DNA of 14,489 nucleotides from an uncultured Sphingomonas sp. GTDB taxonomy: Bacteria; Pseudomonadota; Alphaproteobacteria; Sphingomonadales; Sphingomonadaceae. Positions 1 to 8,165 of this stretch are shown one piece after another. Numbering within the stretch: the stretch's first letter is position 1; each line of letters opens with the position of its first letter. Location: positions 1-14,489 of the forward strand of contig CAMLSA010000083.1 in the NCBI GenBank assembly GCA_946482655.1, read 5' to 3'. The notes below the pieces were generated by a model that made no database searches, was not told the origin of the DNA, and saw only the letters and a program-made list of their open reading frames with translations. The translations under genes were made by a program, and so were the position numbers.

Positions 1-816
1 CATCCCCATGCCGACCGCGGCCAGCACGATCAGGATCGGATATTCGGTCTTGGCGATGTGGGTGCGCCGCATCCAGCCGTCGCCGAGGATGATGGCCACC
101 GCAGCCGACAGATAGATGACGCTCTTGCCATAGATGGCCAGCGGGTCGGCGACATAGGCGATCTCGAGTCCCATGCCCTTGAGCGCGCCATCCTCGATCT
201 GGCCGCGATCGGGGTAGGGGACGAGCTTGCCGCCCTCGATGCGGCCGCGGATTTTCCTGCCCTTCATCTCGGGGAAGAATTCGCCGAGGTCGACCTCGAT
301 GATGTCGAGCGGCCGCTTGTACACGGGCACTTCATAGCCGAGCTGGGGCGTGCGCGATCCGGCGATCTCGGGCTCATAATAGCCGGTGGCGAAGGCCTGG
401 CCGTCGCCGACCTGCACGACGGCAAGCTGGTTCGAGAAGAAATTGAGAGCGTCGGCCTCGGGCCATGCCGATGCCTGAGTGCAGGCTTGCGACCAGTCGC
501 CCGTCTTCGTCAGGCCGCTATTGTCGGTGCGGCGCTGCAGGCCCGGGCAAGACAGGCGAAAGGCCACGAGCGCCGCCTTGGCGGCATCGGGATTGATTTC
601 GAAGCTGGTGATCGACGGGCCTGGCCTGACACCGCTCTCGGCCGCCGTGAGCGGCTTGGGCGGGGGAGCTGGCGGCGTCGGAATGGGCGCGGCCGGCGGG
701 ACCGACTTGGGCGCGTGGCGTGGCAGCACCGGCCGATCGGTTCCAGCTGTCGGGATGACCGTGCATGCCGAGAGCATCGCCAGTCCGGCGAGCCCGGCGA
801 CAAGACGACGAATCAC
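1..816 (-). CDS. Chimeric ORF: MltA-type lytic transglycosylase N-terminal part fused in frame to a NuoN fragment (partial, runs off left edge)
   Basis: Reading the minus strand from a GTG at 816 gives 272 codons without a stop up to the window edge. Residues 1-18 form a lipoprotein signal ending in a lipobox (LSAC, Cys18), followed by a proline-rich linker (about 25-60). Residues about 75-225 match MltA, the outer-membrane murein transglycosylase that cuts peptidoglycan to 1,6-anhydro products: FATGYYEPEIAGSRTP, YEVPVYKRP, GLEIAYVADP. After this point MltA should continue into its catalytic 3D domain (LQIQGSG-type motif and the active-site Asp). Instead residues about 226-272 read as a membrane segment of NuoN, the proton-pumping subunit N of complex I (YGKSVIYLSAAVAI, KTEYPILIVLAAVGMGM). 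The start overlaps the stop of the upstream Tim44-domain gene as GTGA (813-816), so the two are probably co-transcribed and translationally coupled. The product as read would lack the MltA active site. It may be a rearrangement breakpoint or an assembly chimera. Confidence 0.8.
   Translation of the reverse strand, partial: MIRRLVAGLAGLAMLSACTVIPTAGTDRPVLPRHAPKSVPPAAPIPTPPAPPPKPLTAAESGVRPGPSITSFEINPDAAKAALVAFRLSCPGLQRRTDNSGLTKTGDWSQACTQASAWPEADALNFFSNQLAVVQVGDGQAFATGYYEPEIAGSRTPQLGYEVPVYKRPLDIIEVDLGEFFPEMKGRKIRGRIEGGKLVPYPDRGQIEDGALKGMGLEIAYVADPLAIYGKSVIYLSAAVAIILGDGWMRRTHIAKTEYPILIVLAAVGMGM
136..150 (-). other. Junction between mltA-like and nuoN-like sequence
   Basis: The minus-strand codons at 150-145 (Ala-Asp) still fit MltA and those from about 141-136 onward (Leu-Ala-Ile-Tyr-Gly-Lys) fit NuoN. 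The exact switch cannot be placed better than about 15 bases, because MltA and NuoN proteins can both read (V)-A-D-x-(L) here. No insertion sequence, direct repeat or stop is visible at the junction. The join keeps the reading frame. Confidence 0.6.
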
Positions 817-1463
817 GCGGCCTCGTCGGTTTCGACCAGGGTCCAGTTGGGATCGTCCGAGCGAACCTGACGGCTGAAGGTCCACACGTCGTGCGTCGGC
901 ACCGCATCGGTCAGCGATCCGGCGATGACGTTGCCCTCGGGGTCGCGGGTGACCGCAGCGATATCGGCGTCGAAGCGGACGGTGATGCTCGCGGTCTGGC
1001 CGGCGAGCTTCGCCTGCTCGATCACCGCGCTCTCGATCATCACGAGGCGGTTGTCGAGCACTTCGCCGGCTTCCTTGCGCGCGGCGATCGCGCTCGAAAA
1101 GGCCTCATAGACATCGTCGTCGGTGAGGCGACGCAGCATGTCCTCGTCGCCGCGCCAATAGGCCTCGAGAATCATCCGGTAAGCCGAGCGCGCACCTTCG
1201 ACGAAATGCCCGGCATCAAAGCTGCTGTCGGCCATGGCGATGGCGCGAACGCCGGCTTCGGCACGTGGCTCGACCAGTTCGGACCGCGCTGGCACGGCGG
1301 GAGCGGGGGTGTCGGGCAGGGAACGGCCCGCACCGATCGGCGCCGGTGCCGCCTCGGCGGGATGCGCGATCGTCTGTTCATGGCCGGTGCGGCGTCCGAG
1401 CACGCTCCACAACCGGAACGCGACAAAAAGGAATACCATCGCGAGAATGACAATCGTGGTCAC
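813..1463 (-). CDS. Tim44/TimA-domain membrane-anchored protein
   Basis: This 216-residue protein starts with one membrane segment (TTIVILAMVFLFVAFRLWSVLG), followed by a Pro/Ala-rich linker. A C-terminal Tim44-like domain (from about residue 75) contains FVEGARSAYRMILEAYWRGD, a stretch typical of the family. In alphaproteobacteria such proteins (TimA-like) are single-pass inner-membrane proteins whose domain faces the cytoplasm or periplasm; the exact role is unclear. I chose the GTG at 1463 over an ATG at 1505 because GGAGG (1468-1472) lies four bases upstream, the protein then begins directly with its membrane anchor, and the ATG would overlap the predicted -10 box. Its TGA overlaps the GTG of the mltA-like gene by four bases. 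It diverges from secB, an arrangement I recall from sphingomonads. Confidence 0.8.
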   Translation of the reverse strand: MTTIVILAMVFLFVAFRLWSVLGRRTGHEQTIAHPAEAAPAPIGAGRSLPDTPAPAVPARSELVEPRAEAGVRAIAMADSSFDAGHFVEGARSAYRMILEAYWRGDEDMLRRLTDDDVYEAFSSAIAARKEAGEVLDNRLVMIESAVIEQAKLAGQTASITVRFDADIAAVTRDPEGNVIAGSLTDAVPTHDVWTFSRQVRSDDPNWTLVETDEAA

Positions 1464-1467
1464 CGGG

Positions 1468-1472
1468 CCTCC
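1468..1472 (-). promoter_or_regulatory. Ribosome binding site of the Tim44-domain gene
   Basis: GGAGG on the minus strand, four bases before the GTG at 1463. It decides this start over the more distant ATG. Confidence 0.6.
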
Positions 1473-1492
1473 AATACGCCTGCCTGACACGC

Positions 1493-1521
1493 AACATAGG
1501 GACAAAGCCCGTAATATTCAA
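1493..1521 (-). promoter_or_regulatory. Predicted sigma70-type promoter of the Tim44-mltA operon
   Basis: On the minus strand TTGAAT (1521-1516) and TATGTT (1498-1493) are separated by 17 bases. Each matches four of six consensus bases. They lie in the most AT-rich part of the 222-base gap between the divergent Tim44 and secB genes and would give a leader of roughly 25 bases before the GTG at 1463. The rest of the gap (about 1522-1685) is GC-rich; I see no clear secB promoter there. Confidence 0.4.
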
Positions 1522-1685
1522 ATGGCAGGTGCCGATTGATCCGCGGCGCGGCCGAAGAGGGACCGCCCCCGAGACGGCAAGCCTGCCATTGCCCCGCTTC
1601 GCCCCGCCTGCTAGGCGCGTGCCGCATTGCCGCGAGCGGAGGGAAGCCCCGTCGCCCGGCTCCACCAAAGTGACGGATGACAGCG

Positions 1686-2186
1686 ATGAGCGAAGAAACG
1701 GGCGCCGCCGAGACGATGACCAACGGCGAGGACAACATGCCGCAGGTGGCGCTGATCGCCCAATATGTGAAGGACCTGTCGTTTGAGAATCCGAGCGCGC
1801 CGGGAATCTACCAGGCCCCGGAACAGCCCAAGATCGACGTCCAGTTCAACATCGGATCGCAGCTGGCGGGCGAGGACGTCTATGAGGTCGCGCTCAAGAT
1901 CGAGGTGACGGCGACCCAGGGCGATCTCACCGCCTATGCGGTCGAGCTGATCTATGCGGGGCTGTTCGGAATCCGCAACGTGCCCGAGGAGCATCTCCCG
2001 CCCTTCCTGCTGGCCGAGGCGCCACGCCTGCTTTTCCCCTTCGCCCGCCGCGTCGTCGCCGACGCGATTCGCGATGGAAATTTCCCCTCGCTGGTGCTCG
2101 AGCCGATCGATTTCGGCGCACTCTACATGCAGCAGGCCGAGCAGCAGGCCGAACTCGCCCAGGCTCAGCCGGCAGGTGAAGCCTGA
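1686..2186 (+). CDS. secB: Protein-export chaperone SecB
   Basis: SecB is a homotetrameric cytoplasmic chaperone that keeps preproteins unfolded and hands them to SecA. The 166-residue product has the family core: PQVALIAQYVKDLSFENPSA, then a beta-rich middle (VQFNIGSQLAGEDVYEVALK) and a C-terminal helical part ending in a Gln/Glu/Ala-rich tail. GIRNVPEEHLPPFLLAEAPR and FPFARRVVADAIRDGNFPS are strongly conserved SecB stretches. Length is normal. An ATG at 1677, three codons upstream in the same frame, is possible. I prefer 1686 because GGATGA (1675-1680) is a fair ribosome-binding match five bases before it. SecB occurs mainly in Proteobacteria and is needed for Sec-dependent outer-membrane and secreted proteins. 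Confidence 0.96.
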   Translation: MSEETGAAETMTNGEDNMPQVALIAQYVKDLSFENPSAPGIYQAPEQPKIDVQFNIGSQLAGEDVYEVALKIEVTATQGDLTAYAVELIYAGLFGIRNVPEEHLPPFLLAEAPRLLFPFARRVVADAIRDGNFPSLVLEPIDFGALYMQQAEQQAELAQAQPAGEA

Positions 2187-2190
2187 GGGC

Positions 2191-2306
2191 GGATGACAGC
2201 CTTCTTTCGCCATCCAGCGAAAACTGGGGATCCATGTTTCTCCGGGCGTCAGATGCCATCGCGAGTGACGACAGGCAGGGGGCCTGGCCTCCGCTGGGGT
2301 GACGAA
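2191..2306 (+). repeat. Degenerate REP-like intergenic repeat between secB and murJ
   Basis: This gap reads like decayed intergenic palindromic repeats common in sphingomonads and rhizobia, with segments such as GGATGACAG, GGGGATCCATG, CTCCGGGCGTCAG and CTGGGGTGACGA. The minus-strand translation has the familiar repeat-like phrases FVTPAEA and ETWIPSF. TTTCGC (2205-2210) and GCGAAA (2217-2222) form a perfect six-base inverted repeat with a six-base loop. No gene is supported in this gap. The repeat assignment comes from recalled pattern, not from finding a second copy in this window. Confidence 0.45.
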
Positions 2307-2307
2307 T

Positions 2308-2312
2308 GAGGA
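2308..2312 (+). promoter_or_regulatory. Ribosome binding site of murJ
   Basis: GAGGA seven bases before the GTG at 2320. It supports this start over the upstream GTG at 2299. Confidence 0.5.
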
Positions 2313-2319
2313 TCGGCGG

Positions 2320-3897
2320 GTGAACCTCCTCCGCGCCAGTGCGACCATCGGCGGGCTGACCCTGATCAGCCGGGTGCTCGGCTTCCTGCGCGACATGCTG
2401 ATGGCACGGTTCGTGGGCGCGGGATTTGCGTCGGACGCGTTCCTCATCGCCTGGCGGTTGCCCAATCTGTTTCGCGCCCTGTTCGCCGAGGGCGCCTTCT
2501 CGGCCGCCTTCGTGCCGATGTTCAACCGCACCGTCGCCGAGACCGATGCGAAGGAGGCGGGGGCCGGGATTGCGGTCGCGCTGCGCTTCACCGAGGACGT
2601 CCTCTCGATATTGCTGCCCTTCCTGATCATCTTCACCGGCCTCCTGATGCTGGCGGCGGGGCCGATCGTCTGGGCGATGACCGGCGGCTTTCCCGATGGC
2701 GGCCCTGAGAAATTCGCGCTCGCCACCCAATATACGCGGATCACCTTCCCCTATCTGATGCTGATCTCGCTGGTGTCGCTGCTCGGCGGCATCCTCAATT
2801 CGCTCAACCGCTTCTGGGTCAACGCGGCGGCGCCGATCCTGCTCAACCTCTGCCTGATCGCGGGGCTGCTGTTCTTCCGAGGCTCCAGCGACGTCGAAAC
2901 GGCGCGCACGCAGGCGATCTCGGTGACGGTTTCCGGCGTGCTCCAGCTCGCCTGGCTTATCCTCGCCTGCTGGCAAGCGGGCATCCGCCTCCGCATCCGC
3001 CTGCCCCGGCTCAGCCCCGAGGTGAAACAGTTGCTCAAGCTGATCGGCCCGGCAGCGCTTGGCGCCGGCGCTGTACAGTTCAACCTGCTGATCTCCACCG
3101 CCCTCGCCGCACGCTTCCTGCCCGAGGGATCGGTCTCCTATCTTTACTATGCCGACCGGCTGACCCAGCTGCCGCTCGGCCTGATCGGCATCGGCGTCGG
3201 CACGGCGATGCTGCCGAGCCTGTCGCGCCAGCTGGGCGGAGGCGACCGGCAGGCCGCACTCGACACCCAGAACCGCGCAATCGAGCTGGTTCTGCTGCTG
3301 ACCCTCCCCGCCACCGCCGCACTGATGGTTTCGGCCACTCCGCTGATCCGGGCGCTGCTCCAGCACGGCGCGTTCGAAGCCCGCGACACGATCGCCAGCG
3401 CGCAGGCGCTCGCCACCTTCGCCTTGGGCCTGCCCGCTTATGTGCTGATCAAGGTCCTGGTCCCCGGCTTCTACGCCCGCTCCGATACGAAGACGCCGGT
3501 TCGCATCGCGCTGGTCGCGATGCTGGTGAACCTCGGCCTCAACCTGATCCTGATCTGGCATCTTGCGCATGTCGGCCTGGCGCTGTCGACCGCGATCTCG
3601 GCCTGGGTCAACGCGATCCTGCTCTACTGGACGCTTCGCCGCCGCGACCATTTCGCGATGGACGACCGGTTAAAGCGCACCAGCACTCGCCTTATCGCCG
3701 CGACCGTGGCGATGGCGGCGCTGCTGTTCCTGCTCAACCCGTGGATCGATCCCTGGGCGGGGCGCGGGGTGGTCGAGCGCGTGGCGGCGCTGTCGGCGAT
3801 GATCACGGCGGCGGCGGTGGTCTATTTCGGCCTGGTGTTCGGGCTCGGCGCCTATTCGCTCGCGACGCTCAAGGGACAGTTGAAGCGGAAGCGGTAA
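2320..3897 (+). CDS. murJ: Lipid II flippase MurJ
   Basis: MurJ (MviN) moves the peptidoglycan precursor lipid II across the inner membrane. The 525-residue product is a multi-pass membrane protein of the MATE/MOP superfamily. Its N-terminus ([20 protein letters not shown], then [15 protein letters not shown]) and the following [20 protein letters not shown] and [11 protein letters not shown] are hallmark MurJ stretches. Further along it has [19 protein letters not shown] and a second-half repeat with [18 protein letters not shown] chose the GTG at 2320 because GAGGA (2308-2312) stands seven bases before it and because E. coli MurJ also begins at the NLL motif. A GTG at 2299 would add seven residues. 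trpS follows 64 bases downstream on the same strand. Confidence 0.95.
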   Translation: MNLLRASATIGGLTLISRVLGFLRDMLMARFVGAGFASDAFLIAWRLPNLFRALFAEGAFSAAFVPMFNRTVAETDAKEAGAGIAVALRFTEDVLSILLPFLIIFTGLLMLAAGPIVWAMTGGFPDGGPEKFALATQYTRITFPYLMLISLVSLLGGILNSLNRFWVNAAAPILLNLCLIAGLLFFRGSSDVETARTQAISVTVSGVLQLAWLILACWQAGIRLRIRLPRLSPEVKQLLKLIGPAALGAGAVQFNLLISTALAARFLPEGSVSYLYYADRLTQLPLGLIGIGVGTAMLPSLSRQLGGGDRQAALDTQNRAIELVLLLTLPATAALMVSATPLIRALLQHGAFEARDTIASAQALATFALGLPAYVLIKVLVPGFYARSDTKTPVRIALVAMLVNLGLNLILIWHLAHVGLALSTAISAWVNAILLYWTLRRRDHFAMDDRLKRTSTRLIAATVAMAALLFLLNPWIDPWAGRGVVERVAALSAMITAAAVVYFGLVFGLGAYSLATLKGQLKRKR

Positions 3898-3961
3898 CCC
3901 CCATCGTCGGGAAGAGGAGTGCTTGACCTCCCCGCCCCCGCACCCCAAAAGCCGCGCCATC

Positions 3962-4957
3962 ATGACCCACAAGCGCACAGTCTCGGGCATCCAGCCCACC
4001 GGCAACCTGCACCTCGGCAATTATCTCGGCGCGATCCGGCGCTGGGTGCAGATGCAGGACGAAGGCGAGTGCCTGTTCTTCCTCGCCGATCTCCACGCGA
4101 TCACGGTCTATAACGACCCCGCGACACTGTCGGCGAACATCCGCGAGATGGCGGCGGCTTTGGTCGCCTGCGGGATCGATCCCGACAAGGCGATATTGTT
4201 CCGCCAGCGGGACGTGTCCGCCCATGCCGAGCTGTGCTGGCTCTTGAACGGCACCGCGCGGATCGGCTGGCTGAACCGGATGACCCAGTTCAAGGAGAAA
4301 TCGGGCAAGAACCGCGAGGGCGCCTCGATTGGACTCTACGGCTATCCTGTTCTCCAGGCGGCCGACGTGCTGCTGTACCAGACCACTCATGTCCCGGTCG
4401 GCGAGGACCAGAAGCAGCATCTCGAGCTGGCGCGCGACATAGCCGCCAAGTTCAATACCGACTTCGGCGTCGAGCTGTTCACCTTGCCGGAGCCGGTGAT
4501 CGGCGGCCCGGCCGCCCGCGTCATGTCGCTGCGCGACGGATCGGCGAAGATGTCCAAGTCCGATCCGTCCGACATGAGCCGGATCAACCTGACCGATGAC
4601 GCCGAGACGATCATGTCCAAGGTCCGCAAGGCAAAGACCGATCCCGAGCCCTTGCCCGACACGATAGAAGGCCTGGAAGGCCGGCCCGAGGCGCGCAACC
4701 TGGTCGGCATCTATGCCGCGATGACCGATTCCACGCCGCCCGAGGTGCTGGCCCGGTTCGGCGGCCAGGGCTTCGGCGCGTTCAAGCCCGCGCTCGGCGA
4801 GTTGCTGGCGGGCAAGCTGGGGCCGATCGCCGAGCGACTGAAGGCGTTGAAGTCCAATCCCGACGAACTCGACGCGATCCTGGCCAAGGGCGCCGAGAGG
4901 GCCCGCGTGCTGGCGGCGCCCACGCTGGCGGCGGCGTACAAGGCCATGGGGCTTTAA
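3962..4957 (+). CDS. trpS: Tryptophan--tRNA ligase
   Basis: TrpS is a class I aminoacyl-tRNA synthetase charging tRNA-Trp in the cytoplasm. The 331-residue product has the usual bacterial length. The HIGH-type signature is HLGN (residues 17-20) within [20 protein letters not shown], and the KMSKS signature is intact at residues 196-200. RMTQFKEKS and [17 protein letters not shown] are also typical. The ATG at 3962 gives the normal N-terminus but has no good ribosome-binding site just before it. A purine-rich AAGAGGAG (3912-3919) stands three bases before an in-frame TTG at 3923 (13 residues longer), so that longer form cannot be excluded. It probably shares a transcript with murJ. Confidence 0.95.
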   Translation: MTHKRTVSGIQPTGNLHLGNYLGAIRRWVQMQDEGECLFFLADLHAITVYNDPATLSANIREMAAALVACGIDPDKAILFRQRDVSAHAELCWLLNGTARIGWLNRMTQFKEKSGKNREGASIGLYGYPVLQAADVLLYQTTHVPVGEDQKQHLELARDIAAKFNTDFGVELFTLPEPVIGGPAARVMSLRDGSAKMSKSDPSDMSRINLTDDAETIMSKVRKAKTDPEPLPDTIEGLEGRPEARNLVGIYAAMTDSTPPEVLARFGGQGFGAFKPALGELLAGKLGPIAERLKALKSNPDELDAILAKGAERARVLAAPTLAAAYKAMGL

Positions 4958-5005
4958 CCGCCTTGAAACTCGGGACGGTTGAAGCCCTAGCCGCGAGGAA
5001 AGATC

Positions 5006-5785
5006 TTATCGTATGATCGCCTTGACCGCCCTCGGTGCCAGCCGTTCGACCGCGCTCGCGTGAATCCCGGGCGCGGTCGCAAGCACGCCGAATTGCTCAC
5101 CCTTGGTGCTGTTGTAGCGCAGCGGCCGGCCAAGCGCGTCGGTGACGGTGGCGCCCGCTTCCTGCGCGATCAGCGCGGCGGCGGCGATGTCCCACTCGTG
5201 CCCCCAGCTCAGCGTGGCGAGGAGATCGGCCTGGCCGGCCGCCACCATCGCTATCCTGAGCGCGATCGAATTGGGCTTGCCGACCGTGATCAGATCGGAA
5301 TCGCTGCGCGCGAGCACGTCCGCCGGGACGCGGGCACCGGACAGCTGCGTCCGCCCGGATGCCCGGATCGACTCGTTGTTCAGCGTGGCGCCATGGCCCG
5401 CCCGCGCGCGCCAATGCTCGCCGCGCGCTGGAGCTTCGAGCACGCCGATCACCGGCCGGCCGCCTTCGACCAGCGCGATCGATACCGCCCAGCCTTCGCG
5501 CCCACGCACATAATCGCGCGTGCCGTCGATCGGATCGACGACCCACACGCGCACGCAATTGAGCCGGTCGGCGCTGTCCGCGGTTTCCTCCGACAGCCAG
5601 CCGGCATCGGGATCGATCGCCATCAGCCGCTCGCGCAGCAGCGCATCCGCGGCGAGATCGATATCGCAGACCGGGCTGCCACAGGTCTTGTCCCAGGATT
5701 TGAATTCGCCCCGCCATGAGGCGTGCGCCATCGCGCCCACTTCGGCCGCGACCGCGCTCACCGCATCGAGAAGGGGATCAGGCAC
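5006..5785 (-). CDS. Inositol-monophosphatase family phosphatase (SuhB/CysQ type)
   Basis: This is a 259-residue member of the metal-dependent, Li+-sensitive phosphatase family. Its members remove phosphate from inositol monophosphate or from 3'-phosphoadenosine 5'-phosphate. The metal-binding signatures are present: WLSEE (residues 63-67), DPIDGT (84-89) and EWDIAAA (197-203). It starts with a GTG at 5785 that lies inside the end of pmbA (eight-base overlap at 5778-5785), so the two are translationally coupled. The sequence alone does not tell inositol phosphatase from CysQ bisphosphate nucleotidase. The WLSEE form and the PVCDIDLAADALL stretch fit the CysQ-like branch seen next to pmbA in sphingomonads. 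It converges with trpS across a 48-base gap that holds no clear terminator. Confidence 0.88.
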   Translation of the reverse strand: MPDPLLDAVSAVAAEVGAMAHASWRGEFKSWDKTCGSPVCDIDLAADALLRERLMAIDPDAGWLSEETADSADRLNCVRVWVVDPIDGTRDYVRGREGWAVSIALVEGGRPVIGVLEAPARGEHWRARAGHGATLNNESIRASGRTQLSGARVPADVLARSDSDLITVGKPNSIALRIAMVAAGQADLLATLSWGHEWDIAAAALIAQEAGATVTDALGRPLRYNSTKGEQFGVLATAPGIHASAVERLAPRAVKAIIR

Positions 5786-7124
5786 CTGCGACCGTCATCC
5801 CTTCGATCCGTATCGTCGGCGCGTCGACCGCGCGGCGGAAGACGAGGTCCGAGGCCGGCGAAAGCTCGCGGAACATGTCCTTCAGATTGCCCGCGACGGT
5901 GATCTCGGCAACGGGCTCGCAGATCTGCCCGTCGCGGATGACGAAGCCGGAGGCACCCCGGCTATAATCTCCGGTCACGCCGTTGACCCCCTGGCCGATC
6001 AGCTCGGTGACATAGACGCCCAGTTTGATGTCGGCGATCAGCTCCTCGGGCCCAAGGCTGCCCGGCTCGAGATAGAGATTGGTGACACCGGTACCGGGAG
6101 GGCCGCCGACACCTCGCGTCGCATGGCCGGTCGGCCGCAGACCGAGTTGGCGCGCCGAGGCCGAATCCATGATCCAGCCGGTCAGCACGCCATCGGCTAT
6201 GATATCGCGCTTTGCCGTCGGCAGGCCCTCGCCATCGAACGGTTTGGAACGCAGCCCGCGCGACCGATGCGGATCGTCACGGATGGTGATGCCGTTGGCG
6301 AAGACCTGCTCGCCGAGCTTGTCGAGCAGGAAGCTGGTCCGCCGCGCGACCGCCGAACCGGTAATCGCTCCCGTCAGATGGCCGAGCAGCCCCGATCCTA
6401 CGCGCGGATCGTAGACCACCGGCATCGCACCGCTCGACAGCTTGCCAGGATTCAACCGTTTGACCGCGCGTTCGCCAGCGCGCGCGCCGATCGCTGCGGC
6501 CTCCTCAAGGTCGGTGAGGTGCCGCGCCGAATGATAGGCATAGTCGCGCTGCATGCCGCTGCCTTGGCCGGCGATCACGCTGGCCGAGCAGCCATAGCCG
6601 CTGGTCGAATAGCCGCGGGCGAAACCAGCGCTGGTCGCGAGCGCGATGACCGTGCGGCTCGCCGAGGCGCCGGCACCTTCGCTGTTGGTCACGCCCGATA
6701 CGGCGCGCGCGGCATCCTCCGCCGCCTCGGCGCGGCTGCGAAGCGCCGCCGGCGCGGGATCGGCCCCGTCATCGCCGTCGACGTCGATCGCGGGGCCGCG
6801 CAACAGCATCTCCTCGGGCGCGAGCCCGGCATAGGGATCCTCGGGGGCCTCGCGCGCCATCGCCGCGGCGCGCTCGACCAGAGCGGACAAGGCTTCGACC
6901 GAGAGATCCGACGACGATACGCTCGCCGACCGGCTGCCGACGAACAACCGCAGGCCGATCTCCTCGCCTTCGGACCGTTCGACATCCTCGAGCGCGCCCA
7001 GGCGCACTGAAATCTGGGTGGAGGCATTGCAGACATAGATCGCGTCGGCGGCGTCGGCGCCGGCCTTGCGGGCGGCGGCAACCAGATCGGCGGTGCGGGC
7101 TTCGGCTTCGGAGGTGCTGAGCAT
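5778..7124 (-). CDS. pmbA: TldD/PmbA family metallopeptidase (TldE/PmbA subunit)
   Basis: TldD and TldE (PmbA) form a heterodimeric protease known for microcin B17 maturation and CcdA antitoxin turnover. The PmbA subunit lacks the TldD zinc ligands but encloses the active site. The 448-residue product has the family's C-terminal signature GVNGVTGDYSRGASGF (residues 379-394). Also present are NGITIRDDPHRSRGLRSKPF and the N-terminal region with GLRLFVGSRSASVSSSDLS, all typical of PmbA. The TldD HExxxH-type zinc motif is not visible, which supports the PmbA assignment. The gene lies after ubiA (81-base gap with a strong hairpin) and overlaps the phosphatase gene. No TldD partner lies in this window. 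Confidence 0.92.
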   Translation of the reverse strand: MLSTSEAEARTADLVAAARKAGADAADAIYVCNASTQISVRLGALEDVERSEGEEIGLRLFVGSRSASVSSSDLSVEALSALVERAAAMAREAPEDPYAGLAPEEMLLRGPAIDVDGDDGADPAPAALRSRAEAAEDAARAVSGVTNSEGAGASASRTVIALATSAGFARGYSTSGYGCSASVIAGQGSGMQRDYAYHSARHLTDLEEAAAIGARAGERAVKRLNPGKLSSGAMPVVYDPRVGSGLLGHLTGAITGSAVARRTSFLLDKLGEQVFANGITIRDDPHRSRGLRSKPFDGEGLPTAKRDIIADGVLTGWIMDSASARQLGLRPTGHATRGVGGPPGTGVTNLYLEPGSLGPEELIADIKLGVYVTELIGQGVNGVTGDYSRGASGFVIRDGQICEPVAEITVAGNLKDMFRELSPASDLVFRRAVDAPTIRIEGMTVAGA

Positions 7125-7174
7125 GGGGGCGACTTAGGTATCGCAACCTCGAAGGTCAAAGGGTAAAGGCCCTC

Positions 7175-7199
7175 ATTCCTTCCCGCGGCGGGAAGGAAT
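7175..7199 (-). terminator. 12-base perfect inverted repeat after ubiA, possible terminator
   Basis: ATTCCTTCCCGC (7175-7186) and GCGGGAAGGAAT (7188-7199) are exact inverted copies around one central base. As RNA this forms an 11-base-pair stem with a three-base loop. It begins six bases after the ubiA stop codon on the minus strand, a typical terminator position. Only short T runs follow (GGGCCTTTACCCTTTG), so it is a weak intrinsic terminator, or an mRNA-stabilising hairpin, or a REP-like element. Confidence 0.5.
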
Positions 7200-7205
7200 A
7201 TCTCA

Positions 7206-8165
7206 TCACGCCGTCGTCCCGACAACCAGGCAGGCGAGGAACATCAACAGGCCGGCAAGGCGATTCGAGCGGAATTTGGCCAGCGCATCGGCGGGGTCGC
7301 CGGTGCGGAGCGCGGCGACCTGCCAGCCGAGATGCAGTGCCACCGGGATCAGCGCGGCGCTTCCCAATAGCTGCGCCCGTAGCTGCCAAAAGGCCACCAG
7401 CCAGCAGCCCAGCGCCAGGGCGTAGAAGACCGCGACCCCGGCCCTGGCATGGCGGCCCAACGCGCGGGCCGAAGATTTCACCCCCGCCAGCGCGTCGTCC
7501 TCGATGTCCTGCAAGGCGTATATGGTGTCATAGCCGACCACCCACAAAACCGAGCCGGCGTAGAGCCACCACAAAGCCGGCGCGAAGCCGCCCGTCACAC
7601 CGGGCCAGCCGACCAGGGCCGCCCAGGAAAAGACCAGGCCTAGCCATATCTGCGGCCACCATGTGATCCGCTTCATGAAGGGATAGGCGGCCACCGCGCC
7701 CAGGCTGCCGAACGCCACCGCCGCCGCCGTCGGGTTGAACTGGAGCAGCACGATCAGCCCGATCATGCACAGCAGCCCCAGCCAGGCCCATGCGGCCTTC
7801 AGGCTCACTCGTCCGCTCGCCAGCGGGCGCGCGGCGGTGCGGGCGATTTTCCGGTCGAGATCCCGATCGACGATGTCGTTATAGACGCAGCCCGCCCCCC
7901 GCATAACGATGGCGCCCAGCCCCATCCACAGGATCAGATCCCAGCGGCGGACAGCGTGCCCGGCGAGCGCTATCGACCAGGCCCCGGGCCAGAACAGTAG
8001 CCAGCTGCCGATCGGACGATCGAACCGGGCGAGCAGCCAATAGGGAAGGATCGCGGCGGGGAGGCGGCGCGCCAGCCCCCTCAGCTCGCTGTCGGGTACG
8101 ATTTCCTCGACTTCCTCGGCCATGAGCGGCAGGTAGGGAAAAAGATCGGTCTCCGGAAGTCCCAT
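7206..8165 (-). CDS. ubiA: 4-hydroxybenzoate polyprenyltransferase UbiA
   Basis: UbiA attaches the polyprenyl tail to 4-hydroxybenzoate in ubiquinone synthesis, at the inner membrane. The 319-residue product has both aspartate-rich Mg-prenyl-diphosphate motifs: NDIVDRDLD (residues 96-104) and DIEDD (220-224, followed by GVKSSA). It also has the ARFDRPIGSWLLFWPGAWS entry stretch and about eight or nine membrane segments. The ATG at 8165 gives a 30-residue hydrophilic N-terminus. An internal ATG at 8123 (MAEEVEEIVPDSE) is an alternative, but nothing like a ribosome-binding site precedes it. For 8165 there is GGGGG at 8174-8178, which is also weak. It diverges from rsmE with overlapping start codons. 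Confidence 0.95.
   Translation of the reverse strand: MGLPETDLFPYLPLMAEEVEEIVPDSELRGLARRLPAAILPYWLLARFDRPIGSWLLFWPGAWSIALAGHAVRRWDLILWMGLGAIVMRGAGCVYNDIVDRDLDRKIARTAARPLASGRVSLKAAWAWLGLLCMIGLIVLLQFNPTAAAVAFGSLGAVAAYPFMKRITWWPQIWLGLVFSWAALVGWPGVTGGFAPALWWLYAGSVLWVVGYDTIYALQDIEDDALAGVKSSARALGRHARAGVAVFYALALGCWLVAFWQLRAQLLGSAALIPVALHLGWQVAALRTGDPADALAKFRSNRLAGLLMFLACLVVGTTA

Noticed and set aside
1927..3651. 574-residue minus-strand ORF opposite murJ
   Set aside because: Low-complexity Arg/Gln/Asp/Gly-rich translation that mirrors the codon structure of murJ and the repeat before it; murJ is the clear gene.
5520..7010. 496-residue plus-strand ORF opposite pmbA
   Set aside because: Translation is Arg/Ala/Asp-rich without family features, while pmbA and the phosphatase on the minus strand carry intact signatures.
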